Assembly: GCA_002389905.1 (NCBI GenBank)
Contig: DGRE01000045.1
Span: forward strand, 3,223 to 67,222
DNA from: Hungatella sp. UBA4396
GTDB taxonomy: Bacteria > Bacillota > Clostridia > Lachnospirales > Lachnospiraceae
Direction of reading: 5' to 3'
DNA length: 64,000 bases
Shown: in pieces, positions 32,351-41,748 of the stretch
Numbering within the stretch: position 1 is the first letter of the stretch
How the letters are laid out: each line of letters opens with the position of its first letter
The notes under the pieces: generated by a model
The model's input: the letters and a program-made list of their open reading frames with translations, nothing else
The model's database searches: none
Told to the model about the DNA's origin: nothing
Made by a program: the position numbers and the translations under genes

Positions 32351-33010
32351 GTGGCAGAAAAAGAGATTTCGAAAGCAGTGATCGTCAGGCTTCCCAGGTA
32401 TTACCGGTATTTGGGAGAACTGATGGAAGACGGGGTGGAGAGGATTTCCTCCAATGAGTTGAGTGTACGGATGAAGGTTACGGCTTCCCAGATTCGTCAG
32501 GATTTGAATAATTTCGGTGGATTCGGCCAGCAAGGCTATGGCTATAATGTAAAATACTTATACACGGAAATCGCAAATATTCTGGGAATCAACAGACAGC
32601 ACAACGTTATCATCATAGGTGCGGGTAATTTGGGACAAGCCATTGCCAATTATACGAATTTTGAAAAGAGAGGCTTTTTGATTAAGGGTATGTTTGATGT
32701 GAACCCCCGCCTCATCGGCCTTGTGGTCCGGGGAGTTGAAATTCGGAGCGTGGATGATCTGGAGACCTTTGTAAAGGAAAATGAAGTCCAGATCGCAGCC
32801 CTTACCATTCCCAAGACAAAAGCACCAGAGATTGCTGACCGTCTTGTATCCGCAGGGATCAAGGCCATCTGGAATTTTGCGCACACGGATTTAAATGTGC
32901 CTGAGGATGTAGTGGTGGAAAACGTCCACTTGTCGGAAAGCCTGATGCGTTTGTCCTACAAGGTATGCAGTATGCAGGACAATGAAAAAAGGGAGAATGA
33001 AGAAGAGTAA
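32351..33010 (+). CDS. rex: Redox-sensing transcriptional repressor Rex
   Basis: A 219-residue repressor that senses the NADH/NAD+ ratio and controls fermentation genes. The N-terminal winged helix shows KVTASQIRQDLNNFGGFGQQG, the Rex hallmark, around residues 40-60; the Rossmann turn is GAGNLGQA near 93. GTG start at 32351 with AGGTGA in front. A hairpin separates it from nnrD/E. Confidence 0.96.
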   Translation: MAEKEISKAVIVRLPRYYRYLGELMEDGVERISSNELSVRMKVTASQIRQDLNNFGGFGQQGYGYNVKYLYTEIANILGINRQHNVIIIGAGNLGQAIANYTNFEKRGFLIKGMFDVNPRLIGLVVRGVEIRSVDDLETFVKENEVQIAALTIPKTKAPEIADRLVSAGIKAIWNFAHTDLNVPEDVVVENVHLSESLMRLSYKVCSMQDNEKRENEEE

Positions 33011-33030
33011 GAAAAAAGGCTGAAAAAACC

Positions 33031-33071
33031 TGCCGGCAGATGAAGAGGAATGACTCTTCGCTGCCGGTATT
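33031..33071 (+). terminator. Hairpin after rex
   Basis: CCGGCAG-AT-GAAGAG pairs with CTCTTC-G-CTGCCGG around a GAATGA loop; only TATTT follows, so termination may be partial. Confidence 0.6.
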
Positions 33072-33128
33072 TCAATCATGAGATCCGGCTGGCTTACGCT
33101 TACCGGACGGCTGAAAGGCGGGAGAAAT

Positions 33129-34646
33129 ATGAGGTATCTGGTAACTGGGGAACAGATGAAGGAAGTGGACCGATATACCATAGAAGAAGTGGGGATTCCC
33201 TCTTTGGTGCTTATGGAACGGGCTGCCCTGGCAATTGTGCAGGAGGTTTTAAACCAGGCTGAAAAGACCGGTCAGATATGGGTTTTGTGCGGAAGCGGCA
33301 ATAATGGAGCTGATGGAGTGGCGGCAGGCCGGATGCTCCATTTAAAGGGATATGAGGTTTTGGTCATACTGGCAGGCAGAAAGGATAAGGGAAGCCCGGA
33401 GCTTCTGACCCAGGTTTCCATAGCGGAGCATATAGGGGTTCCTATGACGGAATTTGCTGATTTCCGTCCCGGAAGCTGTGATATTCTGGTGGATGCCCTT
33501 TTTGGAGTTGGCCTTGACCGGGATATATCAGACATTTACCGGGAAATCATGACCGCAGTAGCCGGCTGCAAGCCGGGCTTTACGGTAGCGGCAGATATTC
33601 CCTCAGGTATTCACCCCAATACCGGAAAGGTTATGGGAATGGCATTAAAAGCAGATGTGACCGTGACCTTTGGCTGGGAAAAGCTGGGAACCATGGTGTA
33701 TCCGGGCAGGGAATACAGCGGCAGGGTCTGTGTGGCTGACATTGGCTTCCCCCAAGACGCCCTCCTGCGCCTTAAGCCGGAATACTTCACCTATGAGCCG
33801 GGAGATGAAGTCCTGGTTCCCAGGCGTCCGGCTTATTCCAACAAAGGGGACTTTGGAAAGGTCCTGATCGCGGCAGGCTCCCGGAACATGAGCGGGGCTG
33901 CTTATTTAAGCGCTCTGGCAGCATACCGGACAGGAGCCGGTGTGGTGAGGATTTTCACCCCTGAGGAAAACCGTGTGATCCTCCAGACCGGGCTTCCGGA
34001 AGCCATCATCACCTCTTACGACGCTCAGGAAGCGGAATATAAGACCGAGGATTTTAAAGAACTGCTGAAAAAGCAGTGCGAGTGGGCCAGTGTCATTGTC
34101 TTAGGACCGGGCCTGGGCCAGGATGCCTATGTCAAGAATCTGGTGGAAGAGGTTTTGGTCAATGCTTATGTGCCTATTGTACTGGATGCGGACGGACTGG
34201 GCGTAATTGCAAAAAATCCGTCCTTGACTGGTTATTTTACAGAAAATATTATCATAACTCCTCATATGGGAGAGATGGCAAGGCTGTTAGGCTGTTCAGT
34301 GGAGGATTTGCAGCAGCGGCTGATTCCCGCCGCCAGAGAATATGCGGACCGGTTTGGAATCACCTGCATATTAAAGGATGCGGTGACCATCGGAGCCTTA
34401 AAGGATCAGAGAACCTATGTCAATGGAAGCGGAAACAGCTCCATGGCAAAGGCAGGGTCAGGAGATGTGCTGACCGGAATCGTGGCTGGGCTTCTGGCTC
34501 AGGGCCTGGAGGAATCAGAGGCAGCAGCCCTTGGCATATGGCTGCACGGACGGGCCGGTGATGTGGTGAGGGAAAAACAGGGAGATCACAGTCTTCTTGC
34601 CAGGGAGCTGACAAACATGATTTTCTTAGATAAGCAGATGAGGTAA
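33129..34646 (+). CDS. nnr: Bifunctional NAD(P)H-hydrate epimerase/dehydratase
   Basis: A 505-residue fusion that repairs hydrated NAD(P)H. The N-terminal YjeF_N/NnrE epimerase domain (about 1-205) has VLCGSGNNGADGVAAGR; the C-terminal carbohydrate-kinase-like NnrD dehydratase (about 225-500) has IITPHMGEMARLLG, GSGNSSMAKAGSGDVLTG and the final helix with LARELT. Start at 33129 after GGGAG; longer upstream frame lacks a ribosome-binding site. alr follows 4 bp later, a pairing common in Firmicutes. Confidence 0.94.
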   Translation: MRYLVTGEQMKEVDRYTIEEVGIPSLVLMERAALAIVQEVLNQAEKTGQIWVLCGSGNNGADGVAAGRMLHLKGYEVLVILAGRKDKGSPELLTQVSIAEHIGVPMTEFADFRPGSCDILVDALFGVGLDRDISDIYREIMTAVAGCKPGFTVAADIPSGIHPNTGKVMGMALKADVTVTFGWEKLGTMVYPGREYSGRVCVADIGFPQDALLRLKPEYFTYEPGDEVLVPRRPAYSNKGDFGKVLIAAGSRNMSGAAYLSALAAYRTGAGVVRIFTPEENRVILQTGLPEAIITSYDAQEAEYKTEDFKELLKKQCEWASVIVLGPGLGQDAYVKNLVEEVLVNAYVPIVLDADGLGVIAKNPSLTGYFTENIIITPHMGEMARLLGCSVEDLQQRLIPAAREYADRFGITCILKDAVTIGALKDQRTYVNGSGNSSMAKAGSGDVLTGIVAGLLAQGLEESEAAALGIWLHGRAGDVVREKQGDHSLLARELTNMIFLDKQMR

Positions 34647-34650
34647 GTAT

Positions 34651-35832
34651 ATGACAAAATCATACGGCAGAATTTACGAGACAATAAACCTTGATGCCAT
34701 ACAGCATAATATACAGGCTATGAAGGCGGATTTAGGTCCTGGGACAGAGGTTATGGGCGTTGTGAAAAGCGACGGATACGGCCATGGGGCAGTTCCGGTG
34801 GCAAAGGCCATTGAGCCTTATGTCTGGGGGTATGGGGTAGCCACAGCAGAGGAAGGGGTAATTTTAAGAAATCACAGGATTAAAAAGCCCATTCTGGTTT
34901 TAGGAACCGTTCCCCCGGCGGAATATGATATGCTGGTGGAATATGATATCATGCCCTCAATTTTCCAGATCCAAAAGGCGGAGAGCCTTTCTGCAGCAGC
35001 CGGGAGGGCCGGAAAAACTGCTTCCATACATTTGGTGGTGGATACGGGAATGAGCCGGATCGGATATCCGGTGGCAGAGGAGGCGGCAGATGAGGCGGCC
35101 AGAATATGCGCCCTGCCCGGAATCAGGGCAGAGGGACTCTTTACCCATTTTGCAAAGGCAGATGAGACGGACAAAAGACACGCCCTGATACAGGTTGAAA
35201 AATATTTAAAATTTGTAAATATGCTTTCCCAAAGAGGCGTCACCATTCCCCTGCTTCACTGCTCCAACAGCGCCGGAATTCTGGATCTGGATAACGCAGG
35301 CTTTCACATGGTCCGGGCCGGAATTGCCATGTACGGCCTTTATCCTTCTGATGAGGTGTGCAGGGAAAAGGTAAGGCTGGAGCCTGCCATGGAACTGAAA
35401 AGCTCGATTTCCTATATCAAAAAAATCGGTCCCGGAGACTGTGTCAGCTATGGAGGAACCTTTCAGGCGGACAGGGAAATGATGATAGCCACCATTCCCG
35501 CAGGCTACGGAGACGGATATCCGAGAAACCTTTCCGGAAAAGGAGAGGTGCTCATAAGGGGAAAACGGGCCAGAATTCTGGGACGGATCTGCATGGACCA
35601 GTTTATGGTGGATGTGACGGATATTCCTGAGGCAGAAGAAGAGGATGAGGTGGTTTTAATCGGACGCCAGGGAAAGAAAGAAATCACTGTGGAGGACTTG
35701 GCCCAAACCGGCGGCGGCTTCCACTATGAGATCATCTGCGGGATCGGCAAACGGGTCCCCAGGATTTACTTACAAGGCGGTCAGGTCATCGGAACCAAGG
35801 ATTATTTTGATGACTGCTTTCAAGGTTTTTAA
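34651..35832 (+). CDS. alr: Alanine racemase
   Basis: A 393-residue PLP enzyme that makes D-alanine for peptidoglycan. The PLP lysine is in VMGVVKSDGYGHG near residue 38; the second-base tyrosine lies in CVSYGGTF near 266; the C-terminal beta domain carries RICMDQFMVDVT. GAGGTAAG lies 5-6 bp before the ATG. It follows nnr and precedes the MazF-like gene, the Bacillus alr-ndoA order without the antitoxin between them. Confidence 0.96.
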   Translation: MTKSYGRIYETINLDAIQHNIQAMKADLGPGTEVMGVVKSDGYGHGAVPVAKAIEPYVWGYGVATAEEGVILRNHRIKKPILVLGTVPPAEYDMLVEYDIMPSIFQIQKAESLSAAAGRAGKTASIHLVVDTGMSRIGYPVAEEAADEAARICALPGIRAEGLFTHFAKADETDKRHALIQVEKYLKFVNMLSQRGVTIPLLHCSNSAGILDLDNAGFHMVRAGIAMYGLYPSDEVCREKVRLEPAMELKSSISYIKKIGPGDCVSYGGTFQADREMMIATIPAGYGDGYPRNLSGKGEVLIRGKRARILGRICMDQFMVDVTDIPEAEEEDEVVLIGRQGKKEITVEDLAQTGGGFHYEIICGIGKRVPRIYLQGGQVIGTKDYFDDCFQGF

Positions 35833-36029
35833 AGAAGCTGATAACAAAATCCACGTTCAGGTCATGAGCCAATGGCGAATTGGGCCTTTGCCGCATACAA
35901 TAAACTATGCGGCGGAAAAACTTAAGTGAATACACGAGTCAAAGAAGGTCAATACTAGACTTAGGCATAACTTATTAGAGGAAATGAATAAGTTAGCCGT
36001 TCAATGATGAATTGACGGAGTGTGAGAAT
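35833..36029. other. Gap between alr and mazF with two hairpins and no antitoxin gene
   Basis: The stretch contains GCCGCATA / TATGCGGC (perfect 8-bp arms near 35890-35915) and TAACTTATT / AATAAGTTA (near 35964-35996). No frame with a ribosome-binding site and ribbon-helix-helix or AbrB features was found where Bacillus has the ndoAI antitoxin gene. Confidence 0.6.
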
Positions 36030-36377
36030 GTGATAATCAGACGTGGAGATATTTATTATGCCGATTTAAGGCCAGTCGTTGGCTCGGAGCAAGGGGGCAT
36101 CCGCCCGGTCCTTATTATACAAAATGACATAGGCAACAAGCACAGCCCCACCGTAATCTGTGCGGCCATTACATCCAGAATGAATAAGGCGAAGCTTCCT
36201 ACCCATGTGGAGCTGGATACAAAAAAATGTGATATGATTAAGGATTCGGTTATTTTATTGGAACAGTTACGAACGATCGATAAGCAGAGACTGAAGGAAA
36301 AAATCTGCCATATTGATGAGGAACTCCAGCAGGAAGTGAATTGTGCATTGCGGGTGAGCCTGGAACTGGATACATAG
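36030..36377 (+). CDS. ndoA: MazF/EndoA (PemK-like) mRNA interferase
   Basis: A 115-residue endoribonuclease of the MazF family. The family opening IIRRGDIYYADLRPVVGSEQGG is complete; the Arg and Thr/Ser of the catalytic pair lie in GGIRPVLIIQND and VICAAITSR. The likely start is GTG at 36030 with GGAG 9 bp before; TTG at 36012 is the maximal frame. In Bacillus this gene is preceded by its antitoxin; here none is visible. Full-length and apparently intact, so control must come from elsewhere. Confidence 0.92.
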   Translation: MIIRRGDIYYADLRPVVGSEQGGIRPVLIIQNDIGNKHSPTVICAAITSRMNKAKLPTHVELDTKKCDMIKDSVILLEQLRTIDKQRLKEKICHIDEELQQEVNCALRVSLELDT

Positions 36378-36489
36378 CCGCCAGGCGGAGCAAACTTCCT
36401 TTCTTGACGAAACCCTGATAAAATGGTATATTTTTAGATAGTTGCATGAAAATACGAAAGATAATGAATAAAAGGAGTCGATTTTTAGA

Positions 36490-37878
36490 ATGGACGATGG
36501 CAATCCGCTTTTACGCGTGATTATTTTTGTCGCTTTTATCCTGCTGGACGCAGTGTTTTATGGATTTGGAGCAGCAATCCAAAACGTGAACACCGGTGAT
36601 TTAGAACGTCAGATGGAGGAGGGAAGCGAAAAAGCCCGGAAACTGCTGCGCATTGTGAACAGGCCCACCAGGTTTGTTAACACTATTCAGATTACCACTA
36701 ATTTAATAGGCATGATAACCGGGGCATTTATTTTGGAACAGCCGGCGGCAAAGCTGGAAGAGATCCTGGCAAGGGGAGGCGTATTTCCCAGCCAGTTGTT
36801 TTCTTTCCTGCTTATGGTGCTGATCTGGATTGGGATGATCGTGGTGCTCATCAGCTTTGGAATCATCATTCCCAAGCGCTGTGCCGCAGAAAATCCTGAA
36901 AAGTGGGGATACGGGCTGCAGCCGGTGGTTTCCCTCATCATGATCCCTCTTCTTCCCGTGACCTGGCTGGCCAATGCGGTGGCTTACCTGTCTTTAAAGC
37001 TCATGGGCATCAAGATGGTATCAGACAGTGAAAATGTTACGGAAGAGGACATTATGTCCATGGTCAACGAAGGCCATGAGCAGGGTGTCTTAGAGGCCAG
37101 GGAAGCGGAGATGATCACCAACATCTTTGAATTAAATGACACAGAAGCCGGAGATATCATGACCCACAGAAAGAATCTGGCGGCCTTAGACTGTGAAATG
37201 CCTCTTATGGAGGCAGCGGACTTCATATTGAATGAGGGCCTTAATTCCCGTTATCCTGTCTACAAAAAGGATGTGGATGATATCATCGGAATCCTGCACA
37301 TGAGGGATGCCCTGGTTGCGGCAAAGCATGAGGAAGACAAAAACCGCGCATTGTGTGAGATTCCGGGACTTCTCAGAGAGGCCCATTTCATTCCCGAAAC
37401 CAGAAACTTAAATGATTTATTTAAGGAGATGCAGTCTGAAAAGATTCACATGGTGGTGGTTGTAGATGAATACGGCCAGACCGCAGGCGTGGTGACCATG
37501 GAAGACATTCTGGAAGAGATTGTGGGCAATATTTTAGACGAGTATGATGTGGACGAGGAATACATCGTTCCTTCTGATGACGGTTCCTTTTATATCAATG
37601 GCATGACTCTTTTGGAGGACGTGGAAAAGGCCCTGGATATTGAATTTGAGGATGAGGACTATGACTCTTATGATACCATAAACGGCCTTTTGATTTCCCG
37701 CCTGGACCGGATTCCCCAGGAAGGGGAGGAAACAGAGGTGTCTATTCTTGGATACTGCTTTAAGATCCTTCAGGTGGAAAATAAGATTATTCAGGCCATA
37801 AGGGCCTGGAAGGAAGAGCCGGAGGAACCAGAAGAAACAGAGGAAATCCAGGAGAAGACCTCTGAAGAAGAGATGTAA
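36490..37878 (+). CDS. CNNM/CorC (HlyC) family transporter with CBS domains
   Basis: A 462-residue membrane protein. N-terminal DUF21/CNNM domain with about four hydrophobic segments (to residue 180), a CBS pair (roughly 200-330, including ITNIFELNDTEAGDIMTHR) and a C-terminal CorC_HlyC domain around 345-440. Such proteins export Mg2+ or related ions; the old hemolysin name is misleading. The tail is a Glu/Pro-rich low-complexity stretch. AAAGGAG lies upstream. Single gene with its own terminator. Confidence 0.9.
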   Translation: MDDGNPLLRVIIFVAFILLDAVFYGFGAAIQNVNTGDLERQMEEGSEKARKLLRIVNRPTRFVNTIQITTNLIGMITGAFILEQPAAKLEEILARGGVFPSQLFSFLLMVLIWIGMIVVLISFGIIIPKRCAAENPEKWGYGLQPVVSLIMIPLLPVTWLANAVAYLSLKLMGIKMVSDSENVTEEDIMSMVNEGHEQGVLEAREAEMITNIFELNDTEAGDIMTHRKNLAALDCEMPLMEAADFILNEGLNSRYPVYKKDVDDIIGILHMRDALVAAKHEEDKNRALCEIPGLLREAHFIPETRNLNDLFKEMQSEKIHMVVVVDEYGQTAGVVTMEDILEEIVGNILDEYDVDEEYIVPSDDGSFYINGMTLLEDVEKALDIEFEDEDYDSYDTINGLLISRLDRIPQEGEETEVSILGYCFKILQVENKIIQAIRAWKEEPEEPEETEEIQEKTSEEEM

Positions 37879-37881
37879 GAT

Positions 37882-37933
37882 CTGCACAGCGCCAGGGCTC
37901 TTTTGAGTTCAGGCTGCTGTGCATTATTTTTTC
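37882..37933 (+). terminator. Terminator after the CorC-like gene
   Basis: TGCACAGCGCC at 37882-37892 pairs with GGCTGCTGTGCA at 37912-37923 (one bulge), followed by TTATTTTTTC. Confidence 0.8.
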
Positions 37934-38029
37934 TTGCCAGATGAAAAGAATAGTGCTAGAATAAGAAAGATATTGATTTTTCAGAAGTAAAAAAGATGAA
38001 ATAGAGAAAGAAAAGGAGTGTTGGAAACA

Positions 38030-38758
38030 ATGTCAGGACATTCAAAGTTCGCAAATATTAAACACAAAAAAGAGAGAAATGATGCTGCAAAAGGCAAGAT
38101 TTTCACTGTCATCGGAAGAGAGTTGGCGGTAGCGGTGAAAGAAGGCGGACCAGACCCTGCAAACAACAGCAAGCTCCGTGATATAATTGCAAAGGCCAAG
38201 GCCAACAATATGCCCAATGATACCATTGACAGAGGCATTAAAAAGGCTGCCGGTGATGCAGGAAGCGTCAATTATGAAACCATCACATATGAAGGCTACG
38301 GTCCTAACGGGGTTGCTATCATCGTGGATACGCTGACAGACAACAAAAACCGGACAGCAGCCAATGTAAAAAATGCCTTTACCAAGGGAGGCGGCAATGT
38401 GGGAACTCCCGGCTGCGTTTCTTTTATGTTTGACAGAAAAGGCCAGATCATCATTGACAAAGAGGAATGTGAAATGGACCCTGATGAGCTGATGATGATT
38501 TCCTTAGAAGCCGGAGCAGAGGATTTTTCTGAGGAAGAAGACAGCTTTGAGGTGATCACAGGGCCGGAAGAGTTCAGCGCGGTGAGGGAAGCCCTGGAAG
38601 CTGCAGGCGTGCCTATGGCAGAAGCAGACGTCACCATGATCCCCCAGACCTGGGTGGAGCTGGCCGATGAAGAGTCTGTTAAGAAAATGAATAAAATCCT
38701 GGATCTGTTGGATGTTGAGGACGATGTCCAGGCTACTTACCACAACTGGGAAGAATAA
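38030..38758 (+). CDS. yebC: YebC/PmpR family DNA-binding or translation factor
   Basis: A 242-residue protein of the YebC/TACO1 family. The N-terminus MSGHSKFANIKHKKE is diagnostic, and TYEGYGPNGVAIIVD lies near residue 90. Members were named transcriptional regulators but several act in translation of proline-rich stretches. Start at 38030; the upstream TTG is too close to the ribosome-binding site. Single gene with a terminator. Confidence 0.95.
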   Translation: MSGHSKFANIKHKKERNDAAKGKIFTVIGRELAVAVKEGGPDPANNSKLRDIIAKAKANNMPNDTIDRGIKKAAGDAGSVNYETITYEGYGPNGVAIIVDTLTDNKNRTAANVKNAFTKGGGNVGTPGCVSFMFDRKGQIIIDKEECEMDPDELMMISLEAGAEDFSEEEDSFEVITGPEEFSAVREALEAAGVPMAEADVTMIPQTWVELADEESVKKMNKILDLLDVEDDVQATYHNWEE

Positions 38759-38762
38759 AAAG

Positions 38763-38802
38763 TGAGGAAAGACTGCTGTATCATGGTCTTTCCTCATTTT
38801 TT
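38763..38802 (+). terminator. Terminator after yebC
   Basis: TGAGGAAAGAC pairs perfectly with GTCTTTCCTCA, followed by TTTTTT. Confidence 0.9.
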
Positions 38803-38909
38803 GTCAAATTCCGGAAGGTTTTGACAGATTCTGTATTTTATTATATAATTAAGGAAAATATTACAAAAAACTCATAAAAGCAAGAAAAACATGTTATCCT
38901 GTAACGAAA

Positions 38910-39722
38910 TTAGTAAATATAATAGGACAGGCTTTCTGTAATCTGAAACCCTGCCTTCTTATATAAGGCCATGGCAGGCACATTCTGGCCGGATACCTGC
39001 AGAAAAAGAGTTTCTTCCTTTCCGGTTCCGGACCGTGTAAAAAAAGTGTTCAAAAGCAAGGAAAGACAGGCCCTGCCATATCCCTGGTTCCGCAAGTCCT
39101 CCGGAATTTCAAAGCCATAAAAATAAGAACTGTTTTCCCGGGAATCCAGGTAACAGGAGCCGACAGCCTTATCTCCTGCCAAAAACACGTAATGAACCGG
39201 CTCATCCTGAAAGCTCTGCCTTTCAGATAAGGTGAATTTGCCCTCTGGGCAAAGAGAGGACCCCCTGGGGGGTATGGAAATGGATTCAGGAATATGCTCC
39301 CCCTTTGCCAGTTCCGATCCGGAAAAATCAGAAAAAGAAAGGTTCATCATATGCTCCTGGTACCAGAAGGCAGCTCCTATGGCCTCCAGAGCAGAAATCG
39401 TATCCTGGCAGCTCTCCTGAACAGAAAAAATCAGGTCGCTTTCTCCGGTTTCCTTCAGAAGTTCTTCAAAAAGCAGGGTGAAGCAGCCCTGATGCCGTTT
39501 TTGGGGAAGAGTGAAGGCGCAGCATTCCCATTCACTGTTTTCATTAAAAAAAGCGGATAAGGCGGATAAGAGACAATCTTCGTCGTATAATAAGTAGTAT
39601 ACCCAGCCTTCTTCCATAGGGAATGTAAGAGAGATGGAGTCGTGGCCCTGGCAGATGTTCTGCAAAGTGAGCAAGTCATTTTTTTGTGATTCACAAAGGG
39701 CCTCTGTTCGGATTATATTCAT
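38910..39722 (-). CDS. GNAT family N-acetyltransferase carrying a palindromic-element insert
   Basis: A 270-residue protein with two acetyltransferase-like halves; the C-terminal half has the CoA-binding motif A (LRNQGYGRACLSLLLNTFF) and the typical ending NVPAMALYKKAGFQITESL. AGGAG precedes the ATG. Residues about 150-165 (IPPRGSSLCPEGKFTL) are the antisense in-frame translation of the 45-bp repeat at 39229-39273, sitting between the two halves. Substrate unknown. The frame is not broken by the insert, so the protein is probably active. Confidence 0.85.
   Translation of the reverse strand: MNIIRTEALCESQKNDLLTLQNICQGHDSISLTFPMEEGWVYYLLYDEDCLLSALSAFFNENSEWECCAFTLPQKRHQGCFTLLFEELLKETGESDLIFSVQESCQDTISALEAIGAAFWYQEHMMNLSFSDFSGSELAKGEHIPESISIPPRGSSLCPEGKFTLSERQSFQDEPVHYVFLAGDKAVGSCYLDSRENSSYFYGFEIPEDLRNQGYGRACLSLLLNTFFTRSGTGKEETLFLQVSGQNVPAMALYKKAGFQITESLSYYIY
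39229..39273 (+). repeat. Double-hairpin palindromic element, copy B (inside the GNAT gene)
   Basis: AAGGTGAA, hairpin TTTGCCC-TCT-GGGCAAA, spacer GAGAGG, hairpin ACCCCC-TG-GGGGGT; 45 bp. It is on the plus strand while the host gene is on the minus strand. It contributes 15 codons without a stop in the host frame. Confidence 0.92.
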
Positions 39723-39884
39723 GGCAGCTCCTAACTGATGTGATTTTTAGAAAGGGTATTTCCCTGACTAATAGTATAATACAAGAAAATATCAAATTTC
39801 AACCAAATATTTTCCATATTGCTGATTGTCTCTTTGAAGTATGGGTGATAGAATAAATACAAGTGTAAGAGTGGAGGGATTTAT

Positions 39885-41669
39885 TTGAAAAAAAGAGAAG
39901 AAATACCGGTTTGCCATACCTGGAATATGGCGGACATTCTGCCGTCTGAGGAAGCATGGGAGAATTTGTTCCGTGAAACAGAGCAGGCGCTGTCTGGTTA
40001 TAAAAAGTACGAGGGACATCTGGCGGATTCAGGCGAGATGCTTTTTTCTTGTCTGGAATTTGACGAGGAAATGTCCCTGAAAATAGAAACCCTGTTTGTA
40101 TATGGAAGACAGAAATCCGATGAAAATACGGGCAACGCCAGATACCAGGAGTTTTCCTCCAGGGCCAGAGCCCTTTCCTATGAAGCGGCAGGGATGTCGT
40201 CCTTCATCGTTCCTGAGATTTTAGAAATTCCGGAGGAAACCTTATCCCGTTTGCGCAAAGATACGGAAAAGCTGAAACGCTATGACAGAACCTTTGAAAT
40301 CATCTTAAAAAAGAAGGCGCATACCTTATCCGCTTCCATGGAAGCCTTGCTGGCAAAATCCATGGACGCCACCTCCGGTTCGTCTGACGTTTTTAACATG
40401 TTCAACAATGCTGACGTGAAATTTCCTGAGATTCTTGATGAGAACAAGGAGCCTGTCCGGATCACTCACGGAAACTACATTGCATTGATGGAAAAGCAAA
40501 ACAGAGAGGTCCGCAAATCCGCCTTTGAAGGTTTGTACAGTGTTTACAAGCAATTTGGAAACACATTGGCATCCACCTTTGCATCTAATTTAAAACGGGC
40601 AGCTTTTTACGCCCAGGCAAGGAATTACCCTTCTGCCAGGGCCCATTCCCTTGGGGAGAATGAGGTTCCGGAAGAGGTTTACGACAACCTTCTACAGGCG
40701 GTTCACGAAGGCCTGCCTCTGCTTCACCAGTATGTATCCATCCGGAAAAAGGCACTTGGAGTGGAAGAACTGCACATGTATGACCTCTATGTGCCCATGG
40801 TTTCCAGAGAAGAGCAGAAGTTCACCTTCGAAGGCGCCAAGGCCATGGTTTTGGAAGGACTGAAACCTTTGGGAGAGGAATACCTGTCCCTGCTGAAAGA
40901 GGGCTTTGAAAACCGCTGGATTGATGTATATGAAAATGAAGGAAAGCGCAGCGGGGCTTATTCCTGGGGTGTTTACGGAATCCATCCTTATGTGCTTTTG
41001 AATTTCAACGGAACCCTGGACAGTGTATTCACTCTGGCTCATGAGATGGGGCACGCCCTTCACAGTTGGTTTTCCGACAAACACCGGACCTATGTGGATG
41101 CAGCTTACAAGATTTTTGTGGCTGAGGTGGCTTCCACCTGCAATGAGGCCCTGCTCATCCGGCATCTTTTGGAGATCACCGAGGATAAGGCTGAAAGAGC
41201 TTATCTTGTAAATCACTTTATGGATAGCTTCCGGGGAACTCTATACCGCCAGGCCATGTTTGCGGAATTTGAAGAGGAAACCCACCGCCGTCTGGGAAAA
41301 GGAGAGGTGCTTACGGCAGACCTTCTCTGCAGTATATACCGCAGACTTAATGAGGAATACTTTGGACCGGATATGATTGTTGACCGGGAAATTGACTATG
41401 AATGGTCCAGAATCCCTCACTTTTATACGCCGTTTTATGTGTATCAATATGCTACCGGCTTTTCGGCGGCCATTGCAATCAGCAGTAAGATTTTAGAGGG
41501 AGATGAGAAGGTGCTGGAGGGGTATTACCAGTTCTTAAGCGGCGGAAATTCCATGACTCCCATAGACTTATTAAAGCTGTGCGGCGTTGACATGTCAACG
41601 TCAAAGCCGGTGACGGATGCTCTGGCCGTATTTTCAGAGCTTTTGGAGGAGATGAACAGGCTGATTTAA
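39885..41669 (+). CDS. pepF: Oligoendopeptidase F (M3 family)
   Basis: A 594-residue cytoplasmic zinc metallopeptidase that trims oligopeptides. The HExxH motif is TLAHEMGHALHSWF near residue 386, with the third ligand expected in EVASTCNEALL about 25 residues on. TTG start at 39885 with GGAGGG upstream at 8-10 bp. Length is typical. A palindromic element follows 9 bp after the stop and takes the place of an ordinary intergenic spacer. Confidence 0.95.
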   Translation: MKKREEIPVCHTWNMADILPSEEAWENLFRETEQALSGYKKYEGHLADSGEMLFSCLEFDEEMSLKIETLFVYGRQKSDENTGNARYQEFSSRARALSYEAAGMSSFIVPEILEIPEETLSRLRKDTEKLKRYDRTFEIILKKKAHTLSASMEALLAKSMDATSGSSDVFNMFNNADVKFPEILDENKEPVRITHGNYIALMEKQNREVRKSAFEGLYSVYKQFGNTLASTFASNLKRAAFYAQARNYPSARAHSLGENEVPEEVYDNLLQAVHEGLPLLHQYVSIRKKALGVEELHMYDLYVPMVSREEQKFTFEGAKAMVLEGLKPLGEEYLSLLKEGFENRWIDVYENEGKRSGAYSWGVYGIHPYVLLNFNGTLDSVFTLAHEMGHALHSWFSDKHRTYVDAAYKIFVAEVASTCNEALLIRHLLEITEDKAERAYLVNHFMDSFRGTLYRQAMFAEFEEETHRRLGKGEVLTADLLCSIYRRLNEEYFGPDMIVDREIDYEWSRIPHFYTPFYVYQYATGFSAAIAISSKILEGDEKVLEGYYQFLSGGNSMTPIDLLKLCGVDMSTSKPVTDALAVFSELLEEMNRLI

Positions 41670-41678
41670 TCAGCCTGT

Positions 41679-41722
41679 AAGGTGAATTTGCCCTCAGGGC
41701 AAAGGGAGGACCCCTGAGGGGT
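41679..41722 (+). repeat. Double-hairpin palindromic element, copy C (between pepF and nitroreductase)
   Basis: AAGGTGAA, hairpin TTTGCCC-TCA-GGGCAAA, spacer, second hairpin ACCCC-TGA-GGGGT. It is one base shorter than the other copies, with the change confined to the second stem-loop, which still pairs. Intergenic. Confidence 0.9.
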
Positions 41723-41748
41723 CAGAATAGAAAAGGGGGGAGTTCAGG

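Noticed and set aside
35726..35929. Short frame at the end of alr that might encode the missing MazE antitoxin
   Set aside because: It overlaps alr out of frame, has no ribosome-binding site and no antitoxin features.
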